64,000 nucleotides of DNA from Apricaphanius iberus (GCA_028564705.1 JAPXFQ010001795.1:744001-808000), one strand, 5' to 3'. Shown: positions 34,532-47,270, numbered from the stretch's first letter. Numbers and translations are program-made. Notes: a model not told the origin generated them from the sequence alone.

Positions 34532-35820
34532 GGTAGCAACAAAGTCACCCTAATCCAGTGTGTTGATAGGCAAAGATCAGCCATATAAACCGCCTTACAA
34601 AAAGTTTACGCTTTGCTGAATCTTGAGGAATAATCGTTGTTACCCTTCAGTTATAGAAGGTTTAGTGAGCTGCTTCTAAACTTTTAAAAATCATTCATCC
34701 GCAAAGAAAGATAATCTTCAAGAAAGAGTTCAACCTTCTCGGGGGGCATCCCAGCAAGTTTACTTTGAGATCAGACTAAAAGTGAGATCGACACGAAGAA
34801 GCAGGGTTTGTTGTTACATGACATGCAGGTATCGGGACGTTCCTGTCAAATTGCCCTGAAGTTCCGATAGTTAAACCTGTCTATTGTCTGGAATATTTTA
34901 GTTTAATTGGGGACTATAAATTAAGTGTGAGTGTCTGCATAGTTAGATGTCTGCTTTGTTTGTCTCTGTGCTACGCTATGATAGTGGTTACCTACCCAAA
35001 GTGGCATCCTCAACACTATTAGGTATAAGGAAACAGAGAAATACGTCAATGTTCAAAACATTCCCTGCTTAGCCCCAACTATTAGTTTAAAGACTGTGAG
35101 AACTTTTCTTGCTATAGTTGTCCTTTTCCCTTTGTGCTTGTTAAAAATATCCTCAGAAGAGGCTGAAGAAAATGCATAGTTAATCAAAATAAAGCGCTTT
35201 ATAATTGATATATCTCTCTGGGCACCTTCTGGTGCTCCCAGGCAGGAACAGCTGTTCTAGCTGTAGTTCTTTGTCAGGGCAAAATGCTCATTGTGGTGTG
35301 TGTGTGTGTGTGCGTGTGTGTGCGTGTGTGTGTGCGTGTGTGTGCATGTGTGTATCATGTGGGTTATAAATGACTCATAAAGAAAGTTGTGCATGCTATT
35401 TAGTAGGGCGATGTAGTACATGCTGCTCAAACAATTTGTGAAGGAGGATTTATTTTAGTCTGTAGAGCCATTCAGTATTTTGCCATTATAAATTACTTTG
35501 ACTCTGTTGTTGCCTTTAAGGTAGATTGTGCAACTTTTCAACAGTACTCAGTGTGGCGTTAAGTCAAGAGTCAGATTCTGGAACATTAAACTGTCAGTCT
35601 GTATGAAGTGCCTTGTGTTGAAAACCCTGTAGTATACCATGGTGTCACCTAACAGCCACTATTCTCAATGTGTTTGCAGAGTTTTTACGTGATTCCAACA
35701 AAATGACATATGGTTTTCAAAATGCTGATCTTATAAAAATGCAATTGGTGTAGCCTGCATTTGTATTCAGACTCTTTTACTTTTCTTTATCAAAATAAAA
35801 TCCAGTGTCAGCTACTGCCT
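34532..35820. other. unassigned, with (GT)n microsatellite
   Basis: A GT/GC-type tract lies at 35295-35350. The rest shows no gene or element end that I can support. Confidence 0.4.
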
Positions 35821-36300
35821 TAGTATTATGCTAAGCTTGAACAGAGCTCCACTCAATCCATCATTGGAACGCAGAGAGAGGATGACACAATCAGAAACTT
35901 ACAAAGACATGGTTGTGAATTTAAACTGACAGTTTTGGCAAGGATGTCTTTAGTAACCTTGGATGACCTGCAGAGGTCCACAACCCAGGTTGGAGAATGT
36001 CTCAAGAAGGAAAATTAGTTTTTGTGTAGTCCATAAATATCACCCTTATGAAGTTAATGCTGAAAGAAACAATAAGAAGTCCTTATTGCAGTTTACCATT
36101 AACCATGTAAGGGACACAGCAAACATGCAGAGGACAATGCTCTGGTCAGATGAATACAAAAAAATCAATGTGGATGGTTATCTACAGCACTAAGACTGGA
36201 TATTACCTTGAATACATAATTCTCATGGTGAAGGTTTTTTGGTGCAGGATGCTTTTTCTGATCCTCTACAGGTAAACTGGTCAATGTTGATGGAAGGGAG
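35821..36300 (+). pseudogene. Tc1-like transposase relic
   Basis: The string NNKKSLLQFTINHVRDTANM followed by QRTMLWSDEYKK matches the central part of a common fish Tc1 transposase: 'LWSDE' carries the first catalytic aspartate of the DDE triad. Upstream DNA (GACCTGCAGAGGTCCACA, 35969-35986) also fits. The frame is interrupted and the second and third catalytic residues are not present, so it is a fossil. Confidence 0.55.
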
Positions 36301-36719
36301 ACCACCAAAAACTAGACACCGTGGCAGAACTCATGTTTCAGCACCACAACAGCTATACGACAGCTAAACAGCAATGCATTAGATTGGTTAAGATCAAAAC
36401 ATATTCATGTGTTAAAGCACCACACAAGTTTAGACCTAGAAGCAGGGCCGGTGTTGTGCGAGAATCTGTTCCCCTTAAATATTCTGTTCCCTCTGGTGTT
36501 ACGTGGGTATGTTTTCCCTAACCTTTTGTCGTTTCTGATTGGCTGTCCACTCTATGCCCTCTCATAGTGGAATTTAAGCGTAGGCTAGTTGGTGTGAGCC
36601 TTTATTGTCTGCATCTCAAACTGAAATGCAGGTGGTTTCTGTAATCTGCAATTTTCCGAGCCAACCTTTCATATTCCCGCACCATTTTAAGGGTTGCCAA
36701 CCCAAATTGTTCTGCAATA

Positions 36720-37510
36720 AGCCCCTTGAGCTCACAAGCCCAAGGGGAAGAACGCAAGCACGTGAGAGACACCCTCACAACTTGTGGTCAACCAAGCTGC
36801 ACTTTTGTGAAAACTGCAGCTAGTTCCAGAAGGAAAGCCAACAAAGTGGTTGAAAAAGAAAAAGAAAACAAGCGAAACAATGTAGTCATTCCATATGTGT
36901 CTGGGATTTCTGAAAAACTCAGGAGGATTTTTGACAACCACAGTATCCCTGTGTATTTCAAACCCAGCAAAACCCTCAGACAGAGACTAGTACATCCCAA
37001 GGACAGAACACCACACGCACACTTAGAGGAGTAAAAGAAGCCATCTATGTAAAAGTAGAGAAACCATCGCTTAACAGAGGAGGCCTGAGACATCACCTAT
37101 CTCCAATTTACAATGCTGCCCATTCATCCCTACCCAGAAGACTCAACAATTTAACCTCTAATAATAAAAAAAAAACTGTGACTCTAGCGACTGTCGTTAT
37201 AACACAATAGGGCACTAATGAAGCCGAAACCTAACCTACACCAATACGCGACACGCCAACGACCATCGTTAAGACGTGGAGCACAAAGGATCCAATGACA
37301 TAATCAGTCTTGTAAAAGCCCTCCAAGAGGTTAAATAGCTGAGTCTCCACACCAGTTAGTTGGACCAGTCCAAGCCTGGTCAGCGGCGAGCATGAACTGA
37401 TGAAGCCTCTTGGATAAGAGGTGAAACGTCTTCCAAGACAAATTACCAAGTCCAGTTGCGTTCGATTGAAATTTCCTTGAGATAACCATGACCTGGATGA
37501 ATGAGAATAT
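36720..37510 (+). pseudogene. Penelope-like element 3' fragment
   Basis: The frame 36726-37034 ends with NNVVIPYVSGISEKLRRIFD, HSIPVYFKPSKTLRQRLVHP and KDRT. 'IPYVxGxSExLRRIF...IPVxFKPxxTLRQxLVHPKD' is the linker between reverse transcriptase and GIY-YIG nuclease in Neptune/Penelope-type elements. The next block (GVKEAIYVKVEKPSLNRGGG, about 37031-37090) is the end of the nuclease region, so the GIY-YIG core between them has been deleted. The tail contains CTGATGA...GAAAC (37397-37427), discussed in the findings. In such elements the enzyme makes DNA from its own RNA at a nicked target; this copy is dead. Confidence 0.65.
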
Positions 37511-39162
37511 TCACAGGCTTATAAGTCTTCTTTTAGTAACTACGTTTTTTCAGCTAGGCACAACAGTCTACCTTATGTAGAAGGTAACATAAAAATGGCT
37601 TAATTTAGGTTCTAATTGGTTTATTGACACTTATTGGAAGTCCTACTTGTTAAGCCGCTCAGGCCGAAACAAGTAAACAAAAACATGGTTGAACTCTGGC
37701 GCCTGACTTTTTTCGTCTGTTTCTCTTCAGTCTCATAAAATTGCTGTTGCTCTTTTGCTCTTGCTTCAAAAACAATAATGGGGAATAAAATAGAAATGTT
37801 CTCCAACCACAGTGAGGTCAAATATTTCCTGCATCTGTTTATGAGACACTGTACAATATCTGCTCCGTTTGTAAAGTCACCCAGTCTAAAGGCTGAATTA
37901 GAGTACATTATGCCTTTTTAATAGCATCATGACTGCTGCTATTGTCCACTGTGATTTGTGCACTTATACACTGTGAACCGGATAAGTTGAATCTACTTGA
38001 AAAAACTAAGGCAACTTGTTGCCTAAAATTTTAAGTAATGAAGGAGTAGTTGAATGAGTGCAGTGACGTAAGTTCAATGTACTTGAGCCCCTGATGGATT
38101 TGACTTGAAGACTTAAGTTGAATGTACTAAAACAGAGTTGCAATAACTAAAAATACTTAGTTCAAATAATGATTGATCAGCCATTTAATTAACTCCTCTT
38201 GTTAAGTATGCATTACTCCATTACTAAATGAAATACACTGTACATTCTATTTCACGAAGCTTAACTTTTGTAGTTCTTAAAAATTTAAATATATCTTTCA
38301 ATCAATAGAGGCATTAAAATGAATACATAAAACATATTTCTATTGGACATATTTCTGTTTTAAGAACAAAAAATCTATATTTTACAATACTGAACTGTCT
38401 GAAGTTTTGTGGATAAACTCAGCCCATCTGAACTTTGGACTCTTTAAATGTACAAATTCACAACACTCCCCTTTTCTTTAGATCTGTCTTACATATGTTA
38501 AAAAGTATCTGTTGAACAAAATCACAAGTGTTCATGTACTTTGAATAGTTGAGACGCAGTGCTTAGAAATCCAAAGACAATGTACATGGCCTGGGGCAGG
38601 TTCTCAACATCCATCACAATATTTCCTTCCTAGATGATTCTCGCTGAGGTTGTAGTATGATGAAGGGACGGCGTGCATGGAGAAATGTTTTCCTGCTGAT
38701 GGCAGAGGAGCCGCATGGAGGATTGCTGTACAAACGTTTGTCAGTGTTCTCAAACACATGACACAGATGTTCAGTATCCATCCACTGGCTAGGGCAGTGA
38801 ACGCTGCAGAGCATCACATTTAATAATCAATGACAATGCTAGTTAAAAAGTGAATTGAAACATAAAAAACGTAAAAATAATATGGATGGTAGGAAGAGAG
38901 GAGGGAAGCTATAGAGTGTAGTAGAGAAAACATAAGTAAAGTTGCAGGATAATAAGGAAGATGTTAAACAGGTGGAACTAAGGAATGGGAGGAGAAGTGA
39001 GAGGAGGTAAAGTAGAATGAAAGTCCTCACAATGCAGACATTTAAAGCCTGATGGATGGAGACAGGAGATCACACACTGAAAACAGGGTCCATGTCATCC
39101 TGAATGTACAATCTTATACAATATGGGATTGTTCAACCTCGATCAATTAACCGACTGCATTC
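37511..39162. other. mostly unassigned AT-rich DNA
   Basis: The segment at 37985-38160 has repeated AAGTTGAAT/TACTTGA motifs that look like the subterminal part of a non-autonomous transposon; related motifs recur at 40490-40600. No matching termini were found. The minus-strand frame at 38614-38817 has no known motif. Confidence 0.35.
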
Positions 39163-39732
39163 TTAGGCTACGTCCACACTAAGCTGATAAGGTTATACGG
39201 GGAGTTAGACGCCTAATATTATCCACTCAACACAAGCATTTACGCCCCGTTTAAGGTCCGATGATTGCGCAATCCCATACCGACTTGTGCAAATACTGGG
39301 CATGCGCGAACCACGAGTATAATCTACTTGATGCCAGCACTTACATAATAAATGCAAGAAGCTCTACAGCACAGTACATATCTGCTTGTCCCGTTAACCG
39401 AAGAGAACAATAGCTGCTCAGAAGAAGAGAGAGTTTTTGGTGTGGACAGATGACGAGATTGATTTATGATTCTTCGCTGTTGTCTTTGTCTGTAGTGTCG
39501 TATTGTTATTGACGCAGCATTCATTGAAGCCACTTCCTTTCATTATGAGGGGAAGCTGTCCACACTAGCTCGTTTAGCCGTTGAATTAAGATTTACACGG
39601 CTCTCTTACCCGGCTAATAGTTATCCGGCCACAGACCTTAAACGACGCCGGGTTAGTGTGGACGATAGGGGGGTGTAGACTAAATAATTATACGTTTAAG
39701 GCATTATCTGGCTTAGTGTGGATGTGGCCTTA
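39163..39732. mobile_element. Harbinger-like MITE with TTA duplication
   Basis: The element is 39166-39729 between TTA at 39163-39165 and TTA at 39730-39732. The ends are inverted: GGCTACGTCCACACTAAGC at the left, and at the right GCTTAGTGTGGATGTGGCC, the complement with two mismatches. Near 39430-39465 the plus strand encodes VWTDDEIDL before a stop. That resembles the SANT/Myb-like N terminus of the Harbinger accessory protein and may be captured coding DNA. Superfamily assignment rests on the 3-bp duplication and this string. Confidence 0.75.
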
Positions 39733-40734
39733 GCCTGTCTGGGATTTTGGTGGCCAAGAGCCTCGTGGAACTCCTGTCTCAGGCTCCTAATAAACATTCT
39801 GTTACACTGTAGAAACACCTAAGACAATTAAAAAGAAAACATGTCAATTTTAAAAATGAGTTGACCATGATTTGATCTTTATGTATAAGCCCAGACCGCA
39901 ACTTTACTCGTAAAAACAATTTTGATTAGTACAATGGTTCCTTCTGGTCAAACAAGATTAAAAACCAAAAAACGTCCGGCCATGAAATATTACTGTTTCT
40001 GTGCACACTCGATTTTTTACTTTAGCCAGCAAACATAAAAAAGTGTGTGAAACTGTATTTAATTAATATAAAAGAGATTTATTTCAACTTGTCCTTTTTT
40101 TTTTTTTAAATGTCTCTTTTTTCCCCCACTATATGTTCTACCAAGTTCTGCACCTTCTATAAATTGTCCTTACTTGTTGGCTAAAACTACAGTAAACACT
40201 CTGCACAAAAGTGACAGCAATTTCTGGCCAAACATCCAGTATCACCAGAGATTGTCAGTGAACATGTAGCTAACATTAGCTGAGAAAGTGTCGAGCAAAG
40301 TGAGCTAGCTTTTTAGCTACCTTGCTAACTTATTAAAATTATGTTATTTACGTCAGTTGATTTGCTACCAGTGTAGGTTTTGACTTACCGTTTTGTGGCT
40401 GAACTCTGGTCATTCTGCTCTCATCAATGCAGCTCTGTAAAACTGGTTTGAACCAGATTTTTCGCAGGTGCAAAATGCAAACTTGATATTAAGTTGTTTG
40501 AACTTGAACACTTAATTACTAAAACCTAGATCATGTAAAAAGTGCAGTTTACTCAGAATTCCTAAGTAATGTGAAGATTTGACAGGTGTTTAAGTAATTA
40601 AAACTCAATTGGTTTCAGTAGAAACTATTTATTAGACTTAAAAATACAAGAACAATAACAAAGAGACATGAAAAAGGTCAGCATAATCATAATTAACAAG
40701 TAATGTTCACAAATTAGGCAAATTTAAGTTATGC
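39733..40734. other. no gene recognised
   Basis: AT-rich DNA. A GTAAGTC donor-like site on the minus strand near 40387 follows a short ATG frame, but there is no partner exon. Motifs at 40490-40600 resemble those at 37985-38160. Confidence 0.35.
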
Positions 40735-41389
40735 GGAGCCTAAGTCTCCTCCCCTTCCGGTCGCCTTGTGGGTCCCCTGGCCGAAAAAAATAATGAATGG
40801 AAGTCAATGAAGCGATAAAAGTTATTTTCTGGTCCGCCTTCTCTTACGTCCTGAATCACATATATGTTGTATTTCGATTTAAATGATAAGTAATGATGTA
40901 CATTTTGACTGTATTTGTCAAGTGATTTGGGATTTATTTGATTGTAAGAATTCACATTGAAAATGTCTACAAATCAGAAGTCGCATATATGACACCATTT
41001 GGCTAACGTGGAGCTAGCACTAGCTATAGCACATAAAAAACCTAGAGCTTGTAGAGCTTCTCCTCCATGCTGGCTCTCACTCCACCGACTACTTTACCCC
41101 CGACATAGCTGCTACTTTCCACATGGTCAGATTTATAGAGGTTTTCTACGTGTTTAATGCGCCTTTCTCCGTCAGAGATCCTTCTTCTGCAGTTGTAGTA
41201 CACTAAACATTTCTACGCAAAACCTAAAGTAACTTTTTCTGCAAGTCGAAAATAAGCGTTTTCTCTGCACCAAAATTAGTTTTTAAAATTCATAGACATA
41301 TGTTCGATCCATGGCACATTGGATCAGAAAATAACTTTGCAGTAGGGGACCCATCGACCGGAAGTAGAAGGGTGTGACTTAGGCTCCCC
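40735..41389. mobile_element. Inverted-repeat MITE, uninterrupted copy 2
   Basis: The left end, GGAGCCTAAGTC then CCTTCCGGTCG and GTGGGTCCCCT, is mirrored at the right by AGGGGACCCATCGACCGGAA ... GACTTAGGCTCC. Inverted repeats are about 45 bp with small gaps. The interior matches copy 1 at 2635-9558, including 'aataatgaatggaagtcaat'. No coding region; the minus-strand frames at 40740 and 41290 are incidental. I found no clear target duplication, so the superfamily is not assigned. Confidence 0.8.
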
Positions 41390-41394
41390 ATTGG

Positions 41395-42256
41395 TTGAAG
41401 GTATTTGGTGCCCTCTGTTGGATGACCTGCTAAATTACTGATGATTTGTGAGATCGGAAATGGAGAAGAGAACAGTTCGAGAAAGAAAATTCCTATAAAA
41501 AGAACACATTTATAAGACATTTTAAATTAAGAAGAAATGTTAACATTATATAAATAACATGATAAACACAGCATGAGTAGTAGCTGAGAATTACTATTAA
41601 GACTGACTATTTTTCTGATGGAAATCTTCAATGTGGAAACTTTGAAACTGTGTAGGAAGTCAACGGGACAATATCGGTTTTAGTAACAATCCTGGAATTT
41701 TAACTTTGGACCTTGCTAGGAATTTTAAATGTAGTTTGTGAACATGTATTTGGTCAAAATCTAACAATGTAGTTTTGTTGCCACCCATGGGCTAAATACA
41801 AAAAGTGAGGTGTGTTTTGATGACATTATAGGGTAATCCTATTCCACATAATGCATTGTGTAATTTGGAAATACGACATGGATCACAAGCTTTGACACTG
41901 TAAACTGTCGTATTATCTGTTCCTGTTTTATTGTGTGTTTGAGCAGGAAATTTGCAGCCAGACTTGTCAAGCAGCCTTCTTTTCTCTTTCTAAATTGGAG
42001 ATCAGTCTTAAACAGCGATGCGATGCATTCGATTAAATTTGATTCGCGGCTTGTCCAAAATAAATAAACTGTTGTAAGCAAAGTGGTGTTGGTGCATTTC
42101 CTCTGATCATTAGAGTTTAATGACACTGCAGCGCATTGCAGGCGCGGGCGACTGTGGCTTAATCACTTGTAAGACTTGATTGAGTGTGCGTTAATAAACA
42201 TTAGGTTGTCTCTCCTCCCCTGCTGATTGGTGGTTCCTTTGCTCGCCTCTCTGCAG
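41395..42256. other. no feature recognised upstream of hs3st5 coding exon 1
   Basis: AT-rich DNA, presumably intron before the exon at 42257. It ends in a good polypyrimidine tract (TTCCTTTGCTCGCCTCTCTG) and CAG acceptor at 42254-42256. Confidence 0.5.
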
Positions 42257-42398
42257 GCTGAAGACGCAGTCCTGAAGATTGATGGAGGGCCATGCTATTC
42301 AAACAGCAGGCATTGCTGAGACAGAAGCTCTTCGTCCTGGGCAGCATCGTGATCGGAAGCATCCTCTATCTTGTGGCCAGGGTTGGGACTTTGGATAG
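42257..42398 (+). CDS. hs3st5: hs3st5 coding exon 1 (heparan sulfate 3-O-sulfotransferase 5-like)
   Basis: The exon starts after a CTGCAG acceptor and has 35 bp of 5' UTR. Coding begins at ATG 42292 and ends in phase 2 at a GTGAGT donor (42399). The 35 complete codons encode MLFKQQALLRQKLFVLGSIV and then IGSILYLVARVGTLD. This is a short basic cytoplasmic tail followed by one hydrophobic segment at about residues 13-30, the type II Golgi anchor of this family. The overlapping ATG at 42282 opens another frame and is rejected because only the 42292 frame joins exon 2 as R-L-Q-P-I-C-P-I-E, as in vertebrate HS3ST5. Further non-coding 5' exons probably lie upstream. Confidence 0.93.
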
Positions 42399-42543
42399 GT
42401 GAGTTATCACTGTCAGTCCTATGATTTTTGAAAAATGCATCACAAACTTAAGGGGCATCTTGCACTCCATGTTAAATCTAATGTACCTCTCCAGAGAACA
42501 GGTTCTGCAAGCTGTTTTAAATGGAAAATAATTTATGCTGTAC

Positions 42544-45500
42544 CTCTAGACCAAAGGTCGGCAACCCGCGGCTCCAGAGCCGCATGCGGCTCTTTAGCAC
42601 TCCCTAGTGGCTGCCTGGAGCTTTTTCAAAAATGTGTGAAAATGGAAAAAAAATGATTTTTTTTTTGGAGGGCTGAAGGGGTATCAAAATGGACCAAACA
42701 TTGCCGTAGGTTTTTTTTTTGTTTTGTTTTTAAAAATACACAATCTTTCGAACAATAACAACAAAAGAATAAGTACAGAATTTCAGAATTGCCAACTAGC
42801 AGAATTGCGTCATATCCTGTGACACACAGTGCAGCATGGTGAAAGGCGGGTGGCTTTTGTAAACAAACGGGGTTTGTGATGTACCATGGATCCCAAAGGC
42901 AAAAAGAGAAAGATTGCCGATGAGAACAGAGGATTTAAGGAAGAATGGACAGAAATGTTTGCATTCATTGCCAATGCTGAAGGATTGCCTGCATGTTTGA
43001 TTTGCAATGAGAAGTTGTCAAATAACAAGAAGAGCAATTTGGAGTGGCATTTCCAGCTAAAACACGCCAAATTTGCAGCCGAGCACCGAGTAGGGACTGA
43101 GAGAAGACGTGCAATTGTAGTACTTGTGGCTAAATTAGAGGACCGCAAAAACAGTTTGAAAAAGTGGATTTCATCTCCAAACTCTACTACTGCTGCAAGT
43201 TTTGTTGCAGCCCGGGAGATAATAAAGCGAGGGAAACCATTCACTGATGGCGAGTACATGAAGGATTCATTTATTCAAATATCAGATTGCCTATTTTCGG
43301 ACTTCAAAAACAAAACCGAGATAATCCAGAAAATAAAAGACATGCCTCTCTGCAAAAACAGTGAAGGAAAGGGCAATTAAAATGGCAAACAATATCACCG
43401 ATCGGCAAATCAAGGACATTAATTCAGCTCCAGCTTACTCATTTTCCTGTGATGAGTCCTGTGACATGACCGATATCGAACAGACAGCTCTGTTATGCAG
43501 GTATGTGAACTCTGATGGGCCGCAAGAAGAAATGATGGAATTAATATCACTGAAAGGCCAAACACGGGGAGAGGACATTTGTGAGGCTGTGCTGCAATGC
43601 TTAAATGACAAAGGAATAAACACTAACCACCGGATTTCAGTGGCTACAGACCGCGCACCGAGTATGAGAGGGTCGCGAAAGGGGTTTGTGACTTTACTGC
43701 AAAAAGCATTGGATCGTAATCTGCTTGCGTTTCATTGCATCTTGCACCAAGAAGCACTTTGTGCACAAACATTCCCACCAGAGTGTATGGAGGTGATGAA
43801 CCTTGTCATCCAGATTGTAAATAAAATAATTGCAAAAGCATTAAACCACCGTCAGTTTCGTGAATTGCTAGATGAAGTTGAGCCAATACTCAGATCTCTT
43901 GCTACACAACAAAGTCCGCTGGCGATGCAGGGGGGACGTTTTGCGTCGCTTTGCTTGTTTAGAACACGTAAAAAAAATTCCTGACAAGGAAAGACCTGAA
44001 CTACCCACAACTGGAAGACACCAAGTGGCTGGAAAAACTGCACTTCATGATAGATATGACACGTCACCTAAACATGCTCAATAAAAGTCTCCAGGAGCGG
44101 GGAAACACTGCACTACAAATGCTGGAAGCCGTTTTGTCATTCGAGCGCAAACTGGGAGTATTCACCAGAGATGTACAGCGAGGCCCGCTCTTTCACTTAT
44201 CCTCCCTGAGAGAGTTCAAAGACGCCCATCCCGATCACACACTCAACAGTGATTATGTGCAAGGTGCAATCGCTGATATGCAAGCTCCATTTGGGAGCAG
44301 ATTTAGTGAGTTCCGAAAGGAATAAATGACACTGTCTTTCCCTGTCACACCCCTGTAAATTGACCCTTCCTTGTTGAATACATTCCCAGGAATAAATCAA
44401 GCTGACCTCGAAATGGAAATATCAGATATAGCTGACAAAGATCTGTGGGTATCCAAGTTCAAAAGTCTGACAGCAGAGCTTGAAGACATCAGCCGCCAGA
44501 AAGCCAATGCAGCCCCAAGCCATATATGGAGTGAAATTGAAAGCCTCGCAACACCAGAAAAAATTGTTTGAAACGTGGAAGGCTCTTCCCGACACTTATA
44601 GGAACATGAAGAAATACGCATTTGGAGTATTATCCATCTTTGGATCAACATACCTGTGCGAGCAGATATTCTCAAACATGAACTACATCAAATCCAAATA
44701 CTGTACCCGCCTCACAGATGAGAGCTTGTAGACCTGCATGAAGATTAAAGTTACATCTTACATGCCCGATCTTGAGAAGCTGTCCATTGATGTCCGAAAA
44801 CAGAAGTCCTATTGAACAGGTGAAAACACAATCCCGTCATAGGCGCATATTTAGTAACAAAGTGGCTGTTTTATTTCTGACTTTTGTCAGTATATATTTG
44901 GAATGACACAATTATTGTGTTTTATCACTCAGGTCAGAGGAGGTATTGTGCGTGTCTGTTGCTGAGATAAGAGGGGAGAAAGAGAAGAGGATTTTGCTGC
45001 GTTTGACCTTGGAATGACTTCTGCAAATGTTACTTGCCATTTGCAGAAAACTAAAGAGAAGAGGATAATACACATAAATCGAACTGTCTTATTTTAATTT
45101 TATTAATTTACCTTGTATTTTTTTAAGCAAGCGGCCTTTTAATTGCAGGCTATTTTATTACTCGTTTGCGATTATAGCCTATTTATTTGTGTCTGACTCT
45201 GCGTAAGGGGGATAATTAAAAAGGATTGTTTTATTTTACTCATTTGCACTGACTTAGGCTACTTAACTTGGCATTTCCGGAAAACTAAAGAAAATAGGAG
45301 AATGCACAGAGATTGAAATTAAACTGGCTTATTTTCATTTTATATAGCGTTCTTACCTTTTCAAAAGGCTGCTGTTTTATTCTTATAATTACAGGCAGCA
45401 TTTTAACTGCAGGCTGCGTTCTATTGCACTTTGTTGTCCAGATAAGGGAAAAGAGAAAAGTTGTATTGTTACTGAGGTTCGAAGAGAACTGCATTTAATT

Positions 45501-45906
45501 TCTAAGGTCTGAATTTACAGGAGACCTATTATGCAAATCCCATTGTGTTTTTTTCTCGAATCCTCAAAATAAAAAATGACACCATAAATCTGTTTTTCCA
45601 TTCCTTCTATTTCTATAATTTAATCAATGCAACAAAAAATAAAACATTAATAATGTGGTGTGAGCTAAACTTAAAGCACCAAATATTGTACAACAGCGTA
45701 TAGTCACGTGGTGCGTCATTCTCTCCAGGATGCGCTGCAGGAAAAATAAACATTTAATCATTAATATACTGACAGCCTATGTTGCCTTCATATTAGGCTT
45801 AGATAAGACTTTTCATTCTTTGCGGCTCCAGACAGGTATGGTTTCTGTTTTTTTTGGGCCAATATGGCTCTTTGATCATTTTGGGTTGCCGACCCCTGCT
45901 CTAGAC
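42544..45906 (+). mobile_element. Full-length hAT transposon with 8-bp duplication
   Basis: The element is 42552-45898 (3,347 bp), flanked by CTCTAGAC at 42544-42551 and 45899-45906. Its termini are CAAAGGTCGGCAACCC at the left and GGGTTGCCGACCCCTG at the right, inverted with two mismatches. A GCGGCTCCAGAGCCGC palindrome is just inside the left end. Length, duplication size and CAGNGGTCGGCAACC-type ends fit the Charlie/SPIN side of hAT. It has a transposase gene in the same orientation that is broken by frameshifts, so it is probably no longer autonomous. Confidence 0.92.
42886..44815 (+). pseudogene. hAT transposase, full-length but frameshifted
   Basis: It starts at ATG 42886. The first frame (to 43380) has a BED-like finger with C37-x2-C40 and H54-x4-H59 (ACLICNE...EWHFQLKH). 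A frame change near 43361 leads to SCDESCDMTDIEQTALLCRY (catalytic-region DES motif), ATDRAPSMRGSRKGF and FHCILHQEALCAQ, the conserved D-x-A/G-x-x-M and C-x2-H blocks of this group. Further shifts near 43930-43990 and 44325-44570, plus a stop at 44729, precede the C-terminal dimerisation domain FGSTYLCEQIFSNMNYIKSK (about 44640-44700), which ends near 44815. About four lesions are visible. Relatives in this group include host GTF2IRD2- and ZBED-like proteins, but the intact termini show that this is the transposon itself. Confidence 0.85.
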
Positions 45907-47270
45907 GGACAATACTTCCTTAGAAACCCAATTTTCAGCAAAACTTCCTCGAGGCAGGAACAGAGCATTTAGAAAGAGCATAAAGGTATTGTAGTAAAGA
46001 ATGTTTTTGTCCAACAACTTCAAATATTGGCAGCTTGTCAATAGGCTTTCAGCTACTGTATTTCAACCATAAATCCTTTGTAAACAAGCATTGTGTAAAA
46101 GGTGGGTTAGTTTGGACACGGATTGTTGGAAAGCCGAAGTTTGCAGCCCTAAAATCCACTAGTTCTTATTCATGTATCAGTCTTTTTATGATTTAAATCT
46201 TGGATAATATGAGAATATGAATCATGCATTCATGAGCAAGGTGACCGTTTTGCAGCAAAAATGTTTTTCTTGGGGTCCCTCTGTATGTTTTTTCTGTAAA
46301 ATACTGTAATTTTTTACCGGACTTCATCTGTTGAACTTTTGAGTCTGAAAGCCAACTTCTGGACTGCAGATAATTGTTACCAGTATATTTACGCCTGTTG
46401 CCTTAGTAACATGAGCAGACTTATAGTGTTAGGGTGTTTACATTCGGGGTGGGGGGGAAGGGGGGGGGCTTATGGGACAGGGAAAGCAGTCAGTGCACAC
46501 ATTGATTACATATAAATTGCATATATATCAAAGGCTACTTCACACTGTCTTTGTTTCGCTTCTATTTTCTGTTCAGCTTTGTCTCTTAAGCATAAGTGTG
46601 CAGAATCAAACAGAAAAGACCAACGCTGTGAGGAGTTCTGCGGTTTTGTTTTTTTTAAATGAATGACTTTGTTTGGGGAAATGATATGTACGCGCACCAA
46701 ACTGTTTACATCATATCCAGATACAACCCCCCCCCCCCCCACACACACACACATTCATCCATCAGGATCCTCCGGTAGATTTCTTGCCGTGTGAAAGCAG
46801 CCAAAAGGCAATGCTCTGGTAAAAAAGTGTCATGTTTGAAAAGACAACTACGGGTAAAGCCCGGATGGAATTTTCTGCAAATATTTCAGAACGTCTGTCT
46901 GAAAACAGCTTTTGTTACCCTGTAACTGACTGGCAGCCTTTGAGGTTGGCCTCTCACTGCAGAAAGGTACCAGGTAAATCATAAATCTGTCTAACTTATC
47001 ATAAAGCAAAGCAAGGGTGCAATCCTGATTGAATGTTTGCTCATTACTATTAAGGTGTTAAATTCCCCTTCCTACTGGTGTTAACCGTTAATAAAATAAT
47101 AAAATAAACAAAATAAAATCCTGTTTCAGAACATCTCCTATGAGAACATGTGTATTCATGTAATGACTCAGTGTATGTTGTTAAGTTTAAAGGGCGAGGT
47201 TTAACATCATCAGTACCAGCAGTGATAGAAACACTCTACAATAGCCAGTGTTTCTAGTATGTTTGGAAAT
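45907..47270. other. hs3st5 intron, low-complexity tracts only
   Basis: There are G-runs at 46448-46470 and a C-run followed by (CA)n at 46727-46753. No gene or element ends were recognised. Confidence 0.5.

Noticed and set aside
42282..42400. ATG at 42282 as the hs3st5 start
   Set aside because: It opens a different frame that does not match the family sequence or the splice phase of exon 2.
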